A program made the translations under genes and the position numbers. Below the pieces are notes generated by a model. The model had not been told where the DNA came from. It saw only the letters and a list, made by a program, of their open reading frames with translations, and made no database searches. Positions 8,825 through 18,294 of a stretch of DNA of 64,000 bases are shown piece after piece (within the stretch, counting starts at the first letter, position 1; each line of letters starts with the position of its first letter). This DNA is from Acidimicrobiales bacterium (GTDB taxonomy: Bacteria > Actinomycetota > Acidimicrobiia > Acidimicrobiales > MedAcidi-G1). Where the stretch lies: the NCBI GenBank assembly GCA_014237715.1, contig JAAZZG010000010.1:1-64000 (forward strand), read 5' to 3'.

Positions 8825-9982
8825 ATGCCCCCGACCTCGGTGGCCGTGCTCGGTTCGACGGGTTCGATCGGCACCCAGACCCTCGACGTCGTGGCAGCGC
8901 GCCCCGACGAGTTTGACGTGGTGGCCCTCGGAGCCGCCCGATCTGTGGATCTTCTGGTCGAGCAGGCGAAGGCCTTCCGACCCGAGGTGGTGGCCATTGC
9001 CGATGCATCCCTCGGTGGCGCCGTTGAGGCGGGTGTTCCGGCGGGGACCACGGTGCTCGCTGGTCCGAATGCCATGGCCGAGGCCGCTGTGTCCGCCGAT
9101 GTGGCCATCAACGGCGTGGTGGGTTTCGCTGGACTGCCGGTCACCCTCGCTGTCCTGGCCGCCGGTCGCCGACTTGGCCTGGCCAACAAGGAGTCGTTGA
9201 TCGCCGCGGGCCCGGTCGTCCAACGGGTCCGGGCCACGCCGGGCGCCGAGTTGTTGCCAGTGGACAGCGAACACTGCGCCATTCACCAGTGCCTTCGGGC
9301 CAACGATGTCGACGAGCGGGTGGACCGCATTGTCCTGACCGCCTCCGGTGGGCCGTTCAGGGGTCGGACCCGCGCCGATCTGGCATCGGTAACCGTCGAG
9401 CAGGCACTGGCCCATCCGACGTGGTCCATGGGCCCCAAGGTCACCGTCGACTCGTCGACCCTCATGAACAAGGGTCTCGAGGTAATCGAGGCCCACGAGC
9501 TGTTTGGCGCCGACTACGACCGCATCGACGTGGTGGTCCATCCGCAGTCGATCATCCACTCGATGGTGACATTCACCGACGGGGCCACCATTGCCCAGCT
9601 CTCGAATCCGGACATGCGGCTGTGCATGGGTTATGCGTTGGCCTGGCCGGACCGCCTCGACGTGCCGTACGGAGCGATCGACTGGGCAGTGCTGGACCGG
9701 CTGGACTTCGAACCGCCGGATCGCGAGGCTTTTGGTTGTCTCGATCTCGCCTTCGCTGCCGGTCGGGCCGGTAGTACGGCGCCCGCGTGGCTGAACGCGG
9801 CCAACGAGGTGGCCGTGGCGGCCTTTCTCGATGGGGTGCTCTCGTGGGTGGGCATCACCGAGTTGCTCACCGACGTGCTCGAGGCTTGGCCGGGCGACGA
9901 GGCTACTGACGTCGATGCGGTCCTGGACGTCGACCGACGGGCACGTGAGGCCGCCACGACCCTCGTCTTATCTCGGAGCTGA
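8825..9982 (+). CDS. dxr: 1-deoxy-D-xylulose 5-phosphate reductoisomerase
   Basis: Second enzyme of the MEP isoprenoid pathway, converting DXP to MEP with NADPH. The 385-residue product has the Rossmann start VAVLGSTGSIGTQTLDV, GLANKESLIAAG, the metal/substrate region LLPVDSEHCAIHQC, the active-site loop TASGGPF and HPTWSMGPKVTVDSSTLMNK. rseP follows closely, and ispG, a later MEP enzyme, is 1.4 kb downstream. Confidence 0.97.
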   Translation: MPPTSVAVLGSTGSIGTQTLDVVAARPDEFDVVALGAARSVDLLVEQAKAFRPEVVAIADASLGGAVEAGVPAGTTVLAGPNAMAEAAVSADVAINGVVGFAGLPVTLAVLAAGRRLGLANKESLIAAGPVVQRVRATPGAELLPVDSEHCAIHQCLRANDVDERVDRIVLTASGGPFRGRTRADLASVTVEQALAHPTWSMGPKVTVDSSTLMNKGLEVIEAHELFGADYDRIDVVVHPQSIIHSMVTFTDGATIAQLSNPDMRLCMGYALAWPDRLDVPYGAIDWAVLDRLDFEPPDREAFGCLDLAFAAGRAGSTAPAWLNAANEVAVAAFLDGVLSWVGITELLTDVLEAWPGDEATDVDAVLDVDRRAREAATTLVLSRS

Positions 9983-9987
9983 ACCCG

Positions 9988-11286
9988 ATGCGTCCAGCAG
10001 GATCTACGGACCACCGAATCCGTCTAGCCCTGATGGCTGGCGCCCTGGTCTCGTTCACACTGATCGGGGGCTGGCCGGGTCTGGTGGTGGTGATGTCGTT
10101 CGTCGTCATGTTGACGCTCCACGAGCTTGGGCACTTTCTGGTGGCCCGGTGGGCTGGCATGCAGGTAACCGAGTTCTTCCTCGGGTTCGGGCCACGGTTG
10201 TGGTCGGTCCAGCGGGGTGAGTGCACCTACGGGGTGAAGGCGATTCCGGCGGGCGCCTACGTCCGTATCACGGGCATGACCAGCCTCGATGAGGTGGATC
10301 CGGCGATCGAGCACCGCACCTACCGGGCCCAGTCGTACCCCCGGCGGCTGGCCGTGGCCCTGGCTGGCTCGGCCACGCACTTCGGCGTGGCTCTCCTGTT
10401 GTTGTTCGTGCTGTACGGCATGGTGGGCACGCCCGATCCGAATCGCTGGATGGTCGGCGAGGTGGTGCCCGGCACGGCAGCCGAGGCGGTCGATCTGGAG
10501 GTTGGTGATCGGATCCTGTCTGTCGCCGGGGTGGAGGTCGATGACTTCGGTGAATTCGGTGTCGTCGTCCGGTCGTTGCCGGGCGAGACCGTGGAGGTGG
10601 TGATCGACCGAGACGGTACGAGGACCGAGCGGGTGACGATCATCGGGGAGCGGCTGTCGCCGGATGGAACGACCCACGGCTTCTTCGGGGTGGGACGCGC
10701 CCGGCCGCTGGTGACCGTGGGGCCGGTGGCGGCAGTGGGGGAGGCCGTCGGGCGATTCGGTGACCTGACGATGATGTCGATCGATGGTCTGACGTCGTTC
10801 TTCACACCCGACGGGTTGTCGCGCTTCTTCTCAGGGGCCCTTCCCGATAGGGCAGCTTCCGATGGAGCATCGTCCGACGGGGTGTCGACTGGCGTCGCTG
10901 CGGACCCGGAGTCGGGCTCCGTCCGGTCGCCTGCTGCTGAATCTTCGACCGTGCCGTCCGACGCCGATGACGAGCGGTTGCTGTCGATCTACGGCGCTGC
11001 TCGTCTGGGTGGCGCCATGCTGGCTGACGGCTGGGGTACCTACCTGTGGTTCCTCGTTCTGGTCAACGTGTTCATCGGGGTGTTCAATCTGACACCACTT
11101 CTTCCGCTGGATGGGGGACACGTGGCCATCGCCACCTACGAGCGCCTCCGGTCGTTCGGGGGGCGCCGCCACCGAGCGGATGCCGCCAAGTTGGTTCCGG
11201 TGACCTGGGCGGTGGTGTCGCTGCTGGTTCTGGTTGGGATGGTGGCCTTGTACCGGGACATCGTTGATTTTCCGGATCTGGGCTGA
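9988..11286 (+). CDS. rseP: Site-2 membrane metalloprotease (RseP/Rip1 family)
   Basis: Intramembrane zinc protease of family M50 that cuts anti-sigma factors and other membrane proteins. Seen in the 432-residue product: the HELGHFLVARWAG zinc motif (HExxH) in the first hydrophobic region, a PDZ domain around residues 150-230 (VVPGTAAEAVDLEVGDRILS), and the second metal motif NLTPLLPLDGGH near the C-terminus. Between PDZ and that motif is a Ser/Asp/Ala-rich low-complexity insert of about 45 residues (near 10840-10975). It follows dxr as in Mycobacterium (Rv2870c-Rv2869c). Substrate here unknown. Confidence 0.94.
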   Translation: MRPAGSTDHRIRLALMAGALVSFTLIGGWPGLVVVMSFVVMLTLHELGHFLVARWAGMQVTEFFLGFGPRLWSVQRGECTYGVKAIPAGAYVRITGMTSLDEVDPAIEHRTYRAQSYPRRLAVALAGSATHFGVALLLLFVLYGMVGTPDPNRWMVGEVVPGTAAEAVDLEVGDRILSVAGVEVDDFGEFGVVVRSLPGETVEVVIDRDGTRTERVTIIGERLSPDGTTHGFFGVGRARPLVTVGPVAAVGEAVGRFGDLTMMSIDGLTSFFTPDGLSRFFSGALPDRAASDGASSDGVSTGVAADPESGSVRSPAAESSTVPSDADDERLLSIYGAARLGGAMLADGWGTYLWFLVLVNVFIGVFNLTPLLPLDGGHVAIATYERLRSFGGRRHRADAAKLVPVTWAVVSLLVLVGMVALYRDIVDFPDLG

Positions 11287-11305
11287 CCCACAGTTTCGGC
11301 CCGCC

Positions 11306-11325
11306 ACTGGCTCATGCGCCAGTTT
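11306..11325 (+). terminator. Possible weak terminator after rseP
   Basis: ACTGGC (11306-11311) and GCCAGT (11318-11323) form a 6-bp stem with a 6-nt loop followed by TT. It lies between rseP and the ispG promoter. Confidence 0.35.
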
Positions 11326-11344
11326 CCGGGAATCGGCCTGCCGG

Positions 11345-11350
11345 TAGCCT
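11345..11350 (+). promoter_or_regulatory. -10 box of leaderless ispG (TAGCCT)
   Basis: CCGGTAGCCT ends 6 nt before the ispG ATG, and there is no Shine-Dalgarno sequence. Transcription would start at or next to the start codon. Confidence 0.65.
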
Positions 11351-11356
11351 CGGGGT

Positions 11357-12583
11357 ATGGAGGTTCAGGCAGGTATCGAGCGTCGGCTGACTCGCCAGGT
11401 GATGGTGGGAGACGTCCCAGTCGGTGGGGGTGCCCCCATCACCGTGCAGTCCATGACGGTGACCCGGACGGCCGATCATGAGGCCACGCTCCAGCAGATC
11501 TACGACCTGGCCATGGCCGGCGCCGACATCGTTCGGTGCACCTGCAATGAACTGGAGGCCGCCGAGGGCCTAGCCCACATCGTGCCCCGGTCGCCGGTAC
11601 CCATCGTGGCCGACATCCACCATCAGCACCGGATGGCCCTCGCTGCGTTGGAGGCCGGCGTGCACTGTCTCCGCCTCAATCCGGGCAACATCCGTAAGCC
11701 TGAACACATCCGGACGGTGGCTGCCGAGGCCCGCGACCGTGGCGTCCCCATCCGAATCGGGGTCAACGGCGGTTCGCTGCACCCCGACCTCTACGCGAAG
11801 TACGGCGGGAAGGTGACCGCCGAGGCCATGGTCGAGTCGGCCCTCGACGAGATCCGCTACTTCGAGGAGGTTGACTTCAACCTCATCAAGATCTCGGTCA
11901 AGGCATCCAGCGTTCCGTTGATGGTCGAGGCCTACCACCAACTCTCGGAGGTCACCGACTATCCGCTCCATCTCGGGGTGACCGAGGCTGGACCACCGCC
12001 GGCAGGACTCATCAAGTCCTCGGCAGGGATCGGTGCCCTGCTGGCCCAGGGGATCGGCGACACCATCCGGTACTCGCTCACTGCCGATCCGGTCGAGGAG
12101 GCCAGGGCCGGGCGAACCCTGTTGGAGGCCATGGGCCTGCGCGAGCGAAAGAACGTCGACCTGATCGCTTGCCCCAGTTGCGGCCGGGCCGAGATCGACG
12201 TGGTAGCGGTCGCCGAGGAGGCGATGGCGGCATTCGCAGATCGCGAGATCCCGTTACAGGTGGCCGTCATGGGCTGTGTGGTCAATGGGCCGGGAGAGGC
12301 ACGTGATGCCGACCTGGGAATCGCCGCAGGGAACCGACGGGGCCACCTGTTCATCAAGGGTCGCAATGCCGCGGTGGTCCGTGAAGATGAGATGGTGGAC
12401 GCCCTAGTCGAGTGGGCCGTCTTGATCCACGAGGAGGGCGCCGAGGCGGCGCTAGCACGCGTCGATACTGAGAAGGCCCGACGCGAGGCCGAAAAGGATC
12501 GTGACCGGCTGCTGGCAGAGCAGGGTGACGACGCGAATGATGCCGGCACCAAGATCGAGCTCATCCGCCGTCACACCAGCTGA
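11357..12583 (+). CDS. ispG: (E)-4-hydroxy-3-methylbut-2-enyl-diphosphate synthase
   Basis: Iron-sulfur enzyme of the MEP pathway that converts MEcPP to HMBPP. The 408-residue product shows GGGAPITVQSMTVTRT, the TIM-barrel half with CNELEAAEGLAHIV and LRLNPGNIRKPEHI, and the cluster-binding half with CPSCGR and MGCVVNGPGEA, giving the three expected cysteines. A charged Lys/Arg/Glu/Asp tail of about 30 residues follows. ATG 11357 has no ribosome-binding site but lies 6 nt after a TAGCCT -10 box, so leaderless initiation is likely. Confidence 0.96.
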   Translation: MEVQAGIERRLTRQVMVGDVPVGGGAPITVQSMTVTRTADHEATLQQIYDLAMAGADIVRCTCNELEAAEGLAHIVPRSPVPIVADIHHQHRMALAALEAGVHCLRLNPGNIRKPEHIRTVAAEARDRGVPIRIGVNGGSLHPDLYAKYGGKVTAEAMVESALDEIRYFEEVDFNLIKISVKASSVPLMVEAYHQLSEVTDYPLHLGVTEAGPPPAGLIKSSAGIGALLAQGIGDTIRYSLTADPVEEARAGRTLLEAMGLRERKNVDLIACPSCGRAEIDVVAVAEEAMAAFADREIPLQVAVMGCVVNGPGEARDADLGIAAGNRRGHLFIKGRNAAVVREDEMVDALVEWAVLIHEEGAEAALARVDTEKARREAEKDRDRLLAEQGDDANDAGTKIELIRRHTS

Positions 12584-12663
12584 GGCCGACGGCTTTGGCG
12601 AGGGCGTGACCGCCCCGCTACTGGCACGGCTGCGGGGCCCTAGGTGTCCGAGCGGCTCGACGG

Positions 12664-12669
12664 TATGAT
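12664..12669 (+). promoter_or_regulatory. Possible -10 box of the rimP operon (TATGAT)
   Basis: TATGAT is close to the consensus -10. If used, transcription would start near 12676, ahead of the intrinsic terminator at 12701-12730, making that hairpin an attenuator. No clear -35 box is visible. Confidence 0.35.
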
Positions 12670-12700
12670 TTCCGACGCGTGCATCGCCGGTTTCCGACGA

Positions 12701-12730
12701 GGCGTGGGCTCTGCCCACGCCTTTTGTTTT
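12701..12730 (+). terminator. Strong intrinsic terminator or attenuator before rimP
   Basis: GGCGTGGGC (12701-12709), loop TCT, GCCCACGCC (12713-12721), then TTTTGTTTT. A perfect 9-bp GC-rich stem with a U-tract, the clearest intrinsic terminator in the window. It lies 118 nt after the ispG stop and 108 nt before rimP, so it either ends the ispG transcript or attenuates the rimP-nusA-infB operon. Confidence 0.85.
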
Positions 12731-12819
12731 CGGTGCTGACAGTTGTACCGCCGACAACCGAGGAGTGCCCACCGCAGGGTGGACACCGAAAAATCGTGGA
12801 CACCTTTGGGTGAGCACCG
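12731..12819 (+). promoter_or_regulatory. Predicted multibranched rimP leader RNA
   Basis: CGGTGCT (12731-12737) pairs perfectly with AGCACCG (12813-12819) and encloses three hairpins: GTTGT/ACAAC (12742-12746, 12754-12758); GTGcCCACC/GGTGGaCAC (12765-12786, GCAG loop, one C-A mismatch); and CACC/GGTG (12801-12812, TTTG loop). The closing strand ends just before the AAAAAAGGGAGG ribosome-binding site. It follows directly on the terminator's U-tract. I do not recognise the class. Confidence 0.5.
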
Positions 12820-12837
12820 GAAAAAAGGGAGGGCGAA

Positions 12838-13356
12838 ATGGCAGTGACCGATCGGATCGATGCGCTGGCCGCTCCCCTGTGCGACCGTGTCGGCGTCGAA
12901 CTTCTGGACGTTGAGTACGAGGGCGGCGTGGTGCGCCTGGTGGTGGACCACCCCGACGGGGTCGGGATGGACGCCATTGCCAGCGTGACCCGCGAGGTGT
13001 CCCGGGCCCTTGATCATGAGGACCCGATCTCGGGCACCTACACCCTCGAAGTGACCAGCCCCGGGCTCGAGCGGCCCCTCAAGCGTCCCGAGCACTTCAT
13101 CCGTTCGTTGGGTGCCGAGGTTGCCATCAAGACGGCTCCTGGCGTGGATGGCGATCGTCGGGTTGCCGGCGTGCTCGCTGCTGCCGACAAGCGCGGCATT
13201 GTCGTTCAGGCCGAAGGTGGCGATGAGCGGTCGCTCCGACATGACGAGATCTTGAAGGCGCGCACCGTCTTCACTTGGACCCCAGAGTCGAAGTCGGCTC
13301 GCAAGGGAGATGATCGGAGCGCCGAGGCTGCTCCGGGAAGGAAGGTTGGGTCATGA
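12838..13356 (+). CDS. rimP: Ribosome maturation factor RimP
   Basis: 30S maturation factor, 172 residues. The N-terminal domain shows VGVELLDVEYEGG and a VTREVSRALD helix, then YTLEVTSPGLERPLK (the family hallmark) leads into the C-terminal SH3-like domain. A basic, low-complexity tail closes it. Start ATG 12838 has a strong GGGAGG. The stop overlaps the nusA start (ATGA), so the two are translationally coupled in the standard rimP-nusA-infB operon. Confidence 0.95.
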   Translation: MAVTDRIDALAAPLCDRVGVELLDVEYEGGVVRLVVDHPDGVGMDAIASVTREVSRALDHEDPISGTYTLEVTSPGLERPLKRPEHFIRSLGAEVAIKTAPGVDGDRRVAGVLAAADKRGIVVQAEGGDERSLRHDEILKARTVFTWTPESKSARKGDDRSAEAAPGRKVGS

Positions 13357-14480
13357 ACCCCGACATGATGGAGGCCCTGCAGGCCCTGGCGATGGAACGG
13401 GGCATCTCGATCGACGCCCTGTTCGCCGCGCTGGCCGACGCACTGGAATCGGCCTACAAGCGGATGCCTGGAGCCCACGAGTTTTCATGGGTGACCATCG
13501 ACCCGGACACCATGGAGATCCGGGTTCTGGCCCAGGATCTCGACGAGGAGGGTGAGCCGGAGGGCGAGGAGTTCGACGTCACCCCCGACGACTTCGGTCG
13601 TATCGCCGCTCAGACGGCCCGCCAGGTCATGGGTCAGCGGATCCGCGAGGCGGAGCGTGACCTCAAGTACGAGGAGTACGCAGGCCGCGAGGGCGACATC
13701 GTTACCGGCATGATCCAGCAGACCGACGCCCGTTACACGCTGTTGGACCTGGGTCGGGTCGAAGCGCTGCTGCCCCAGGCCGAGCAGGTGCCGTTCGAGC
13801 GGCCGGAAGCCAATGCTCGCCTCAAGGCGTACATCGTCGAGGTCCGCAAGACGGCCAAGGGCCCCCAGATCGTCGTAAGTCGGACCCATCCGGGTCTCAT
13901 CAAGCGCCTCTTCGAACTCGAGGTTCCCGAGATCGCCGACGGCGTGGTCGAGATTCGTGCATGTGCCCGTGAGCCGGGACATCGAACCAAGATCGCGGTG
14001 TGGTCCAACGACGGAAACGTCGATCCGGTCGGTGCCTGCGTCGGCGCTCGTGGCGCCCGGGTTCGCATGGTCGTCAACGAACTACGTGGCGAGAAGATCG
14101 ACATCGTCCCGTTCTCTGAGGATCCGGCTGACTTCGTCATGAAGGGCCTATCGCCGGCCAAGGTGAAGGAAGTCCTCATCGACGAGGAGACCGGCACCGC
14201 CACGGTGATCGTGCCCGATTACCAGTTGTCCCTCGCCATCGGCAAGGAGGGCCAAAACGCGCGTCTGGCCGCCCGGATGACCGGTTGGCGCGTCGACATC
14301 AAGAGCGAGACCCAGGTTGCTCAGGAAGCTGCTTATGTCGACGTGGAGTGGGCCGAGGGTGAGTGGATCGTCGATGGCGAGACCGGCGAACAGGTCTGGA
14401 AGCCCGCTGAGGGTGGCCCGGCCGTTTCGGCCGGTGAGTGGACCGTGGCGGCAACCGATTCCGGAGAGGAAGAGGAGTAG
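13353..14480 (+). CDS. nusA: Transcription termination/antitermination factor NusA
   Basis: RNA polymerase-binding elongation factor, 375 residues. The N-terminal domain ([28 protein letters not shown]) is followed by S1 ([20 protein letters not shown]), then two KH domains ([20 protein letters not shown] and [20 protein letters not shown]). The C-terminus is short and acidic, as in other Actinobacteria, with no extra acidic repeats like those of E. coli. It overlaps rimP by 4 nt. Confidence 0.96.
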   Translation: MNPDMMEALQALAMERGISIDALFAALADALESAYKRMPGAHEFSWVTIDPDTMEIRVLAQDLDEEGEPEGEEFDVTPDDFGRIAAQTARQVMGQRIREAERDLKYEEYAGREGDIVTGMIQQTDARYTLLDLGRVEALLPQAEQVPFERPEANARLKAYIVEVRKTAKGPQIVVSRTHPGLIKRLFELEVPEIADGVVEIRACAREPGHRTKIAVWSNDGNVDPVGACVGARGARVRMVVNELRGEKIDIVPFSEDPADFVMKGLSPAKVKEVLIDEETGTATVIVPDYQLSLAIGKEGQNARLAARMTGWRVDIKSETQVAQEAAYVDVEWAEGEWIVDGETGEQVWKPAEGGPAVSAGEWTVAATDSGEEEE

Positions 14481-14489
14481 GCCCCGACG

Positions 14490-14846
14490 GTGGGTCGCTC
14501 GACTGACGCCGACACCTTGGCATCGGTTCCCCGACGGCGGTGCGTGGCATGCCGATCTTCGGTGCCGGCTTCCGAGTTGCTCCGGATTGGCTGGTCGGTC
14601 GAGGTGGCCGGTCCGGCGTTCGGTCGGACGTTGCCCGGACGCGGCGCCTGGGTGCATCCCGTGTCGGGTTGCCTACAGGCCCTTTGTCCGGCTGACTTGG
14701 CGAGGGCGTTCCGGCGGGCCGTGACGTCAACACAGGTCGCCGGATTGGTTGCTCACCTGGTTTCTCCTCTGGTTGGTCGGTCAGAGAGCGGCCCAGCAGC
14801 GTCGCCGTTGGAATCAACGGCATCTAGGCGCTCCGGGGACGGGTGA
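14490..14846 (+). CDS. ylxR: YlxR family RNA-binding protein (DUF448)
   Basis: Small basic protein of 118 residues. The family core is visible: RRRCVACRSS, ELLRIG, then GRTLPGRGAWVHP followed by CLQALCPADLARAFRR. YlxR lies between nusA and infB in many Gram-positives and is thought to bind nucleic acid. The start GTG 14490 is 9 nt after the nusA stop. The last 30 residues are Ser/Gly-rich and probably disordered. Confidence 0.9.
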   Translation: MGRSTDADTLASVPRRRCVACRSSVPASELLRIGWSVEVAGPAFGRTLPGRGAWVHPVSGCLQALCPADLARAFRRAVTSTQVAGLVAHLVSPLVGRSESGPAASPLESTASRRSGDG

Positions 14847-14866
14847 TCTACCCCACCAACCGATAG

Positions 14867-14914
14867 CGTCAGACGGCGGTTCCCCGACAACGGGGCCCCG
14901 TGGTAGCCCTGACG
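14867..14914 (+). promoter_or_regulatory. Stem-loop in the infB leader
   Basis: CGTCAG (14867-14872) pairs with CTGACG (14909-14914) and encloses a second hairpin, CCCCG-acaa-CGGGG (14882-14895). It lies in the ylxR-infB spacer, 57 nt before the infB GTG. Confidence 0.4.
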
Positions 14915-14971
14915 GGCTGCAACGAAATACCTCCCAGAGGACCCCGAGAGAGAACAGGACGTCGAAGCCTC

Positions 14972-17818
14972 GTGCCGAAGAACATCCGCGTCTATGAATT
15001 GGCGCGAGAGTTGGGAATGACCAACGCCGAGGTCCTGGACCTCTGCGGGTCACTCGGCATTGGGGTGAAGAGCCATTCCTCCGGTTTTGTCGAGGCGCAG
15101 GCCGACCGGGCCCGCCGGAAGGCCGTGCGCGAGGGCCTGACTCGAGATGTACAGCCTGAGGAGCCGGGCAAGAAGCCCAAGAAACCCAAGAAGACACCGG
15201 AGCCGGAGCCGACCCCTGAGCCGGAGCCGGAGCTGACCCCTGAGCCGGAGCCGGAGCTGACCCCTGAGCCGGAGCCGGAGCCGACCCCTGAGCCGGAGCC
15301 GGAGCCGACCCCGGAGCCGGAGCCGACCCCAGAGCCGGAACCCGTTCTTGAGACGGCGACCGAACCGGAACCTAAGACGCCCCTCGAGACAGAAGCACCC
15401 CGACGAGTCATCTCGTCCAGCGGATCCTCGGTCCCGCCCAAGAGGGCTGTCGAGGCAGAGCCCGCCCCCGAGCCGGCCCCGACAGCGACGCCGGAGGCTG
15501 TGGCGGACGATCGTTCGGGGACCTCTGATCCGGACGTCCCTGATCTCGCTGCGAAGGTGGCCGATCCGAACGCGCCCGTCGTGCCGCCCGTCGGTTCGAC
15601 CCCTCCACTCTCTTCGTCCGGGAAGCCGATTCCACCGCCCCCCGGTCCACCGGTTTCCTCTTCGGGCAAGCCGATTCCGCCGCCTCCCGGCCTGGGTGGT
15701 CGTGCTACTGCTGAGCCGGCCGGTGGTCCGACAGGGGGTCCCCCCGGCCGTCGTACCGGTCCGCCTCCGGTGGGCCGACGTCCACCGATGGGTGGTGGTC
15801 CCCGTGAGTCCGTTCCCGGTGCCGGCGGTGGTCCGGCACGTCCTGGTGGTCCCGGCGGTGGTCCGGGTGGCCGTCCTGGTGGTCCCGGTGGCGGTCCGGG
15901 TGGCCGTCCTGGTGGTCCCGGAGGCGGTCCCGGTGGGCGTCGCCCGCCGCGCCGTAAGGGTCGTCGTCGCCGCCGTCGCGAAGAACTCCAGCCGATGGAC
16001 GTGCCGTCCTACACGCCAGATGACACCGCAGTGCCCGAGGGCGAGGTCGTCGTCGAACGTGCCTGCACCGCGTTGGACCTCGGTCCGAAGATGAACCGTA
16101 CGGCGGCCGACGTCGTCCGGTTCCTCATGCAGCAGGGCGAGATGGTGACCGCTACCCAGTCACTGTCCGACGACATGATCGAACTGTTCGCCGCCGAGTT
16201 GGGCGCCGAGATCCGCATGGTCGACCCCGGCGATGAGCAGGAGGTCGAACTCCTCAAGCTGCTCGACGTCGTGGACGACCTCGATGACGACAAGGCGCCG
16301 ATCCGTCCGCCGGTCATCACCGTGATGGGCCACGTCGACCACGGCAAGACCAAGCTCCTGGATCAGATCCGTAGCGCCAACGTCGTCGACGACGAGGCCG
16401 GCGGCATCACCCAGCACATCGGCGCCTACCAGGTGGACCGGGACGGCAAGTCCCTGACGTTCATCGACACCCCGGGTCACGAAGCGTTTACCGCCATGCG
16501 GGCCCGTGGCGCCGGTTCAACCGACATCGTGGTCCTGGTGGTTGCCGCCGATGACGGCGTCATGCCTCAGACGATCGAGGCGTTGAATCATGCCCGGGCC
16601 GCCGACGTACCGATCATCGTGGCCGTCAACAAGATCGACCGCGAGAACGCCGACCCCCAGAAGGTCCTGGGCCAGCTAGCAGAACACAACCTGGTGCCCG
16701 AGTCGTGGGGCGGTGACACGATCTGCGTCGAGGTCTCGGCGCTGGAGAACCTGGGCGTCGACGACCTCCTGGACAACCTGAACGTGATAGCCGAGGTCGA
16801 GGATCTCCGTGCCGATCCCGACGGTCGATCCCAGGGCGTGGTGCTGGAGTCCTTCCTTGACATCGGGCGGGGCCCGGTGGCCACCGTGCTGGTCCAACGG
16901 GGCACCCTCAAGGTGGGTGACCCCCTAGTGGCCGGTGCGGCATGGGGTCGCGTGCGAGCCCTCGTCGACGATCAGGGCCGCCAGGTCAAGGAGGCCGGCC
17001 CGTCTGCACCCGTGCAGGTACTAGGCCTGTCTGACGTGGCCGACGCCGGTGAAGGCTTCGTGGTGGCGCCCAACGAGAAGATCGCCGGCCGGGTGGCCGA
17101 CAAGCGGGGCCACTGGCGTCGTCAGGCCAACATCGGTCGTGACGCCCACGCCCTGTCCGGAGGCGCCCGCCTCGAGGACATCTTCGAACAGATCCAGAAG
17201 GGCGAGGCGGCGACGCTGAACCTGATCGTGAAGGCTGACGTGAACGGCTCGTTGGAGGCCGTCACCGAGAGCCTCCGCAAGCTGGAGCGCGAGGACGTCC
17301 GGTTGGCCTTCGTGCACAGGGCGGTCGGTCGCATCACCGAGAACGACATCCAGTTGGCCGCCACGTCCAACGCCACCATCATCGGCTTCAACGTCCGTCC
17401 AGAACGCAAGGCACGGGTGATGGCCGAGGCCGAGGGCGTCGAGATCCGCTCCTACGAGATCATCTACAAGCTGATCGAGGACATCGAGGCTGCCATGCTC
17501 GGCATGCTCGCCCCAGAGTTCGAGGAGGTCGTGACCGGCGACGCCGAAGTCCGTGAGATCTTCTCGGTACCGCGGATCGGCAAGATTGCCGGTTGCTACG
17601 TCACCAACGGAACGATTACCCGTGGTTCCAAGGTTCGTTTCCTGCGAGAGGGAACGATCATCTGGAAGGGCGAGATCAGCTCGTTGCGTCGCTTTAAGGA
17701 AGACGTCCGCGAGGTCCAGTCCGGCTATGAGTGCGGTATTGGGCTCTCGGACTATCAGGACCTGAAGGACGGCGACGTGATCGAAACCTTTGAGGAGCGG
17801 GAGATCGCCCGCACCTAG
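14972..17818 (+). CDS. infB: Translation initiation factor IF-2
   Basis: GTPase that places initiator tRNA on the ribosome, 948 residues. The N-terminal IF2_N domain ([20 protein letters not shown]) is followed by about 270 residues of low complexity: PEPEPE repeats, then [13 protein letters not shown] repeats and a basic [15 protein letters not shown] cluster. The conserved core then begins: a second IF2_N-like domain, G1 [13 protein letters not shown]2 [11 protein letters not shown]3 DTPGHEAF, G4 NKID, and domains II to IV. The start is set at GTG 14972 because it gives the family-typical V-P-K-N-I-R-V-Y; an earlier in-frame GTG at 14900 lies in the leader hairpin. Confidence 0.96.
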   Translation: MPKNIRVYELARELGMTNAEVLDLCGSLGIGVKSHSSGFVEAQADRARRKAVREGLTRDVQPEEPGKKPKKPKKTPEPEPTPEPEPELTPEPEPELTPEPEPEPTPEPEPEPTPEPEPTPEPEPVLETATEPEPKTPLETEAPRRVISSSGSSVPPKRAVEAEPAPEPAPTATPEAVADDRSGTSDPDVPDLAAKVADPNAPVVPPVGSTPPLSSSGKPIPPPPGPPVSSSGKPIPPPPGLGGRATAEPAGGPTGGPPGRRTGPPPVGRRPPMGGGPRESVPGAGGGPARPGGPGGGPGGRPGGPGGGPGGRPGGPGGGPGGRRPPRRKGRRRRRREELQPMDVPSYTPDDTAVPEGEVVVERACTALDLGPKMNRTAADVVRFLMQQGEMVTATQSLSDDMIELFAAELGAEIRMVDPGDEQEVELLKLLDVVDDLDDDKAPIRPPVITVMGHVDHGKTKLLDQIRSANVVDDEAGGITQHIGAYQVDRDGKSLTFIDTPGHEAFTAMRARGAGSTDIVVLVVAADDGVMPQTIEALNHARAADVPIIVAVNKIDRENADPQKVLGQLAEHNLVPESWGGDTICVEVSALENLGVDDLLDNLNVIAEVEDLRADPDGRSQGVVLESFLDIGRGPVATVLVQRGTLKVGDPLVAGAAWGRVRALVDDQGRQVKEAGPSAPVQVLGLSDVADAGEGFVVAPNEKIAGRVADKRGHWRRQANIGRDAHALSGGARLEDIFEQIQKGEAATLNLIVKADVNGSLEAVTESLRKLEREDVRLAFVHRAVGRITENDIQLAATSNATIIGFNVRPERKARVMAEAEGVEIRSYEIIYKLIEDIEAAMLGMLAPEFEEVVTGDAEVREIFSVPRIGKIAGCYVTNGTITRGSKVRFLREGTIIWKGEISSLRRFKEDVREVQSGYECGIGLSDYQDLKDGDVIETFEEREIART

Positions 17819-17826
17819 GGCCGATC

Positions 17827-18294
17827 ATGGGACGGAGCGCACAGCGTCGACCCCGCTTCGGCGGTTCGGCCCGCGGCTACCAGCGAACCGATCGGCTCAA
17901 CGAGCTACTGGTCCGCATCCTGGCCGGCGAGTTGGAACGAATTGACGACGACCGTCTCGGGTTCCTGACCATCACCGGTGTGGAGACGGACCAGGACCTG
18001 AGCATCGCCCGGGTGTTCCTGACGTCCGACATCGACGATGCCGAGCTCCTGGAGGCCATGGCCGACCATCGGCCCCGGTTGCAGCGGGCCATCGGCGACC
18101 AGGCTCGGGTGCGACGGGTTCCGCCGTTGACCTTTGTGGTCGACGACACCGTCCGCTCGGCCGACCGCATCGAGGAGATCCTGCGCGGGATCGGGCCGAC
18201 CACGGCCACCGACGCCATGGATGCCGCAGCCATGGATACGGCCGGTATGGCTAGGGAACAGTCCCCCGAAGGCGACCCTTACGAGGAAGAGTGA
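17827..18294 (+). CDS. rbfA: Ribosome-binding factor A
   Basis: KH-like factor needed for 16S rRNA 5'-end maturation, 155 residues. Seen: TDRLNELLVRILAGELERI, LGFLTITGVETDQDLSIARV, and the helix HRPRLQRAIGDQARVRRVPPL followed by FVVDDTVRSADRIEEIL. An acidic, Ala/Met-rich tail follows. It lies 8 nt after infB and overlaps truB by 4 nt. Confidence 0.95.
   Translation: MGRSAQRRPRFGGSARGYQRTDRLNELLVRILAGELERIDDDRLGFLTITGVETDQDLSIARVFLTSDIDDAELLEAMADHRPRLQRAIGDQARVRRVPPLTFVVDDTVRSADRIEEILRGIGPTTATDAMDAAAMDTAGMAREQSPEGDPYEEE

Noticed and set aside
12638-12700. tRNA-Ser-like string (GTGTCCGAGCGGCTCGA) upstream of rimP
   Set aside because: Looks like a D-arm, but there is no matching acceptor stem, anticodon arm or T-arm (GGTTCGA) downstream.
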